A stretch of 34,141 nt of DNA from CAYVUV01 sp964455095. Its GTDB lineage: Bacteria; Desulfobacterota; Binatia; HRBIN30; CADEER01. Numbering within the stretch: the first letter of the stretch is position 1; each line of letters starts with the position of its first letter. Below are positions 31,733 to 34,141 of the stretch, one piece after another. A program made the position numbers and the translations under genes. The stretch lies in the NCBI GenBank assembly GCA_964455095.1, contig CAYVUV010000241.1:1-34141 (forward strand), read 5' to 3'. The notes beneath the pieces are model-generated. The model saw only the letters and a list, made by a program, of their open reading frames with translations. It did no database searches and was not told the origin of the DNA.

Positions 31733-33271
31733 CTAAAGCGTCTGTGGTCGGATGACGACGTAGCGAAATGGTTCGCGCCCAACGCTTTGCGAGCGCAGCC
31801 CGTACGCGTCCGCGAGTTGATGCTGCAACCGGCGCACGTACGATCCTTGCGGCGCGAGCTCAACCGGCTGTCGGCGCGCGATGACCTCGACGACGGCTTC
31901 CTCTGCCTGGCGCAGCGCGTCTTCCTGATCGGGATGCAGCTCGCCACCGTCGCGGCCATCGGCGAACAGGGCGTTGATCGCCTCTTCGATTTTGGTCGTG
32001 GTGTTGGCGGACACTGCCTGAACGCGCGCATTGCGCGCCATCATCTCGCGCAGGCGGCGCGGCTGTTTCTTGGCAATTGCGCGCAGCGTCAGGACGACAT
32101 CTGCCGAGCGGGCGTCCGAGACCACTTCGGCAGGAAAATGCCCCAAACGGATTGCGCGCTCGACGCGATCGCGGCTGACGGCGAAAGGAAAGATGCGCAG
32201 CGTCCCCTCGATGGCCGAAGACGGCGGTGGCGCTGCGACCGCCGGCGTCTCGACATCGACGCCGCCGTCGGCGCGCCGCACGCGAATCTCGGGCTCCACG
32301 GAACGGTGCCGCAGTAGCGCGTCGACAACCGCGGCGACGTCGTGGTGAACGGCGAACCGATCCTTGTCGCGAATTTCCACCACCACGGTGAACGTCGGCG
32401 GCGCCTTGCGCTCCAGCACGGTCTTCTGCGAGCCGCGCCGGCGCGCCTCGTCGTCGCCCAATGTGACGGGCTGAATGCCTCCGATGAGGTCGGAAAGCGT
32501 CGGGTTGGCCATCAGATTCTCGAGGCTATTGCCATGGGCGGTGGCAATCAGCTGGACGCCGCGCTCGGCAATGGTGCGGGCGGCGAGGGCCTCGGCTTCC
32601 GTGCCAATTTCGTCAATGACGATGACCTGAGGCATGTGGTTCTCCACCGCCTCGATCATCACGGCATGCTGCAGCTCGGGCGCCGGCACCTGCATGCGCC
32701 GGGCGCGGCCGATGCCGGGGTGCGGGATGTCACCGTCGCCGGCGATTTCGTTCGAGGTGTCGACGATCATGACTCGCTTTTCGAGATCGTCGGCCAGCAC
32801 CCGTGCCGCTTCGCGCAGGAGCGTCGTCTTGCCGACACCGGGCCGGCCGACGAGCAACACGCTCGCACCCGCCTCTACCACATCGCGCACGACGTCAACG
32901 GTGCCGTACACGGCCCGACCGACCCGGCACGTGAGCCCGACGATTTCACCGAACCGATTGCGCAGCGCCGAAATGCGATGCAACGTGCGCTCGATGCCGG
33001 CGCGGTTGTCCTTGGTGAAGCTGCCGACGCGGGCAGCCACGTAGTCCAGCTCCTCACGCGTAACCGGGCTACTGTCGAGCTCGCGAACGCAATCGGGAAA
33101 GCGCGCCTCGGGCACGCGACCAAGATCGCAGACGATCTCGATCAAGCGCTCCAGGCCGTCCATGTGGCGGAGCCGCTCGCAAAGGCGCGGCGGGACAACG
33201 GATAGCAACTCGTCGAGGTTGTCCGTCACCTCGATCCGTGTTTCGCAGGCCTCGGCCGCAATCGACCGCAC
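31733..33271 (-). CDS. R3H-domain AAA ATPase, SpoIIIAA/Ycf45-like (512 aa)
   Basis: Residues 1-115 are a helical N-terminal domain. Residues 120-300 form a RecA/AAA-type ATPase: Walker A G-R-P-G-V-G-K-T at 142-149, and Walker B V-I-V-I-D-E-I-G at 216-223 followed by T-E-A-E-A-L-A-A-R-T-I-A-E-R-G-V. The C-terminus has an R3H nucleic-acid-binding motif: R-R-L-Q-H-Q-L-A then S-x-S-V-G-x-E-P-x-R. This layout matches bacterial and plastid Ycf45 / stage III sporulation AA-like proteins, which probably act on RNA or single-stranded DNA; the function is not settled. The GTG start at 33271 has AGGGTGG 4 bases upstream. It is 45 bp downstream of the metallopeptidase-like gene on the same strand. Confidence 0.92.
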   Translation of the reverse strand: MRSIAAEACETRIEVTDNLDELLSVVPPRLCERLRHMDGLERLIEIVCDLGRVPEARFPDCVRELDSSPVTREELDYVAARVGSFTKDNRAGIERTLHRISALRNRFGEIVGLTCRVGRAVYGTVDVVRDVVEAGASVLLVGRPGVGKTTLLREAARVLADDLEKRVMIVDTSNEIAGDGDIPHPGIGRARRMQVPAPELQHAVMIEAVENHMPQVIVIDEIGTEAEALAARTIAERGVQLIATAHGNSLENLMANPTLSDLIGGIQPVTLGDDEARRRGSQKTVLERKAPPTFTVVVEIRDKDRFAVHHDVAAVVDALLRHRSVEPEIRVRRADGGVDVETPAVAAPPPSSAIEGTLRIFPFAVSRDRVERAIRLGHFPAEVVSDARSADVVLTLRAIAKKQPRRLREMMARNARVQAVSANTTTKIEEAINALFADGRDGGELHPDQEDALRQAEEAVVEVIARRQPVELAPQGSYVRRLQHQLADAYGLRSQSVGREPFRYVVIRPQTL

Positions 33272-33316
33272 GAAACCACCCTAGCCGATGCGACGAGAGA
33301 AATCGACTCGCGCCGC

Positions 33317-33862
33317 TCATTCGCGCGGCGCGACCCGCAGCGACGGGCGCGCAGGCGCCGTCGGGCCAGGCACGTTCACTAGCTGGTGCACGAGGCTGGA
33401 CTCGCGCTTGAAGAAGCCGTCGGTGTGAAAGGAATCGCCCAATCGCAGCAGCGCATAGTCCAGGTGATGACAGATTTCGTGCACCAGCGTGCGCAGGAAG
33501 GTCTTGAACGCCACGACGCGGCGGAGCTTGGCGGTTTGCATCCAGAGCTCGATGCGGTGGCCTTGCCGAGGCCCGGTGGAGAACAATCCGTGCAGTTCGC
33601 CGCGCTGGTTGGACGGGCGCACCCCCTTGACCACCACCTGAGCGGGCGGCACATGCAGCGCGCCGCACACCTCGTCGCAGATGGCCTGTGCCGCCCGTTG
33701 CGCCAGGGCGCGATCGCCCCCGTCGCGCAGAAGCGCCTCCTGCAGCACCGTCACTGCCCGTTGCAAGCGCGGTGAGACGCGCAGCGGAATGGCACTGACG
33801 GCGTTGCTGCGATCGTACTCGCGTTGCTGGGCCCGTGTCAGCCGATGGCGAAAGTTTGGCAT
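33317..33862 (-). CDS. Small HExxH metallopeptidase-like (SprT-like) protein (181 aa)
   Basis: I chose the ATG at 33862 (M-P-N-F-R-H-R-L-T); an extension to 34009 would reach the start codon of the divergent secreted-protein gene. Near residue 128, L-V-H-E-I-C-H-H-L-D-Y gives the zinc motif HExxH, and S-F-H-T-D-G-F-F-K-R-E-S 14 residues later offers a third ligand His, as in SprT-like and minigluzincin folds. No signal peptide or membrane segment is visible, so it is probably cytosolic. The preceding strand stretch R-I-E-L-W-M-Q-T-A fits the edge strand of such folds. The substrate is unknown. It is upstream of the R3H ATPase gene in the same direction. Confidence 0.8.
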   Translation of the reverse strand: MPNFRHRLTRAQQREYDRSNAVSAIPLRVSPRLQRAVTVLQEALLRDGGDRALAQRAAQAICDEVCGALHVPPAQVVVKGVRPSNQRGELHGLFSTGPRQGHRIELWMQTAKLRRVVAFKTFLRTLVHEICHHLDYALLRLGDSFHTDGFFKRESSLVHQLVNVPGPTAPARPSLRVAPRE

Positions 33863-34008
33863 GCCGTGCGCCCGGATAGTGCATCGACGACCCCGCCGCA
33901 ACGCCAGGTGGCCGATGACAGGCAACGATGGAGGAGCGCAACTTTCCTCGGTCTCGCCCGTTGAAGACGTTGTAGAGGCACGGACGCCTCGCAGGACACG
34001 GAGGATCA

Positions 34009-34141
34009 ATGAAGAAGTGGTTTGTCGCTGTGGTAGTAGCGGTCGTTTTGCTCAGCCCGATCGGAGCATGGGCGGGGGGAGGTCGGTACGGCTACGGACA
34101 CGGATACGGATACCACTCCGGCCATCACCACAACGGCCATG
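34009..34141 (+). CDS. Secreted Gly/Tyr/His-rich protein, N-terminal part
   Basis: The ATG at 34009 has GGAGG 4 bases upstream. Residues 1-22 are a clean signal peptide (M-K-K-W-F-V-A-V-V-V-A-V-V-L-L-S-P-I-G-A-W-A). The visible mature part is G-G-G-R-Y-G-Y-G-H-G-Y-G-Y-H-S-G, then H-H-H-N-G-H, where the window ends. His-rich exported proteins often bind metal ions; Gly/Tyr repeats are common in structural or surface proteins. The remaining length is unknown. It is divergent from the metallopeptidase gene across 146 bp, where I see no strong promoter. Confidence 0.8.
   Translation, partial: MKKWFVAVVVAVVLLSPIGAWAGGGRYGYGHGYGYHSGHHHNGH

Overview
The window is GC-rich bacterial chromosome (about two thirds G+C by eye), probably from an environmental, uncultured lineage. 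The style suggests Candidatus Binatota/Binatia or a neighbouring deltaproteobacterial group: secreted Cys-rich DUF4215 proteins, NHL-propeller proteins, Pro/Thr/Ser linkers, and a 59-residue CxGDC EF-hand-like module directly after signal peptides. That lineage call is inference; no rRNA or other taxonomic marker lies in the window. No tRNA, insertion sequence, integrase or CRISPR array was seen.

Left part (1-10.4 kb): a radical-SAM locus. On the + strand are the tail of a truncated gene, a 995-residue fusion of two radical-SAM units plus a Gfo/Idh/MocA oxidoreductase, and a DUF483-like protein. Converging on the - strand is an apparent operon: a 572-aa radical-SAM protein, a His/Asp-rich protein with an internal duplication, a ~350-aa radical-SAM protein and a 611-aa twin radical-SAM protein. 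All six radical-SAM units end in the same signature, C-x2-C-x5-C-x-G, usually followed by Y-x3-[YFH]-G-x-[DA]-E-[LF]-x-P. The truncated first gene ends in the same way. An aldo/keto reductase follows, closed by a 16-bp hairpin.

Middle (10.4-18 kb): a - strand group of a 1276-aa secreted protein (eight DUF4215 repeats plus a C-terminal domain that recalls BPI/TULIP lipid-binding proteins), a 105-aa cytosolic-looking peptide ending in fourteen Ser-His-Gly repeats and Ser-Trp, and a 701-aa secreted protein with six disintegrin-like Cys repeats. The repeat peptide resembles a RiPP precursor of the His-Xaa-Ser type. Together with the radical-SAM genes it is the best candidate for an undescribed system, but the link between the two rests only on proximity. 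A divergent gene encodes a membrane-anchored PDZ protein.

18-26.4 kb: exported proteins. A three-gene - strand operon encodes a double NHL-propeller protein, a haem-binding cytochrome P460-like/propeller/cytochrome fusion and an NHL lipoprotein. A secreted helical Cys-rich protein and another CxGDC-module protein follow.

26.4-34.1 kb: mostly housekeeping and metabolic genes. These are a vitamin-K-dependent gamma-carboxylase-like (HTTM) membrane protein, a GlpC/HdrD-like Fe-S protein, two related small proteins on either side of coaE (one with a good sigma-54-type promoter), an HU/IHF protein with a palindrome in its promoter, an R3H/SpoIIIAA-like ATPase, a small HExxH protein and the start of a secreted His/Gly/Tyr-rich protein cut by the window edge.
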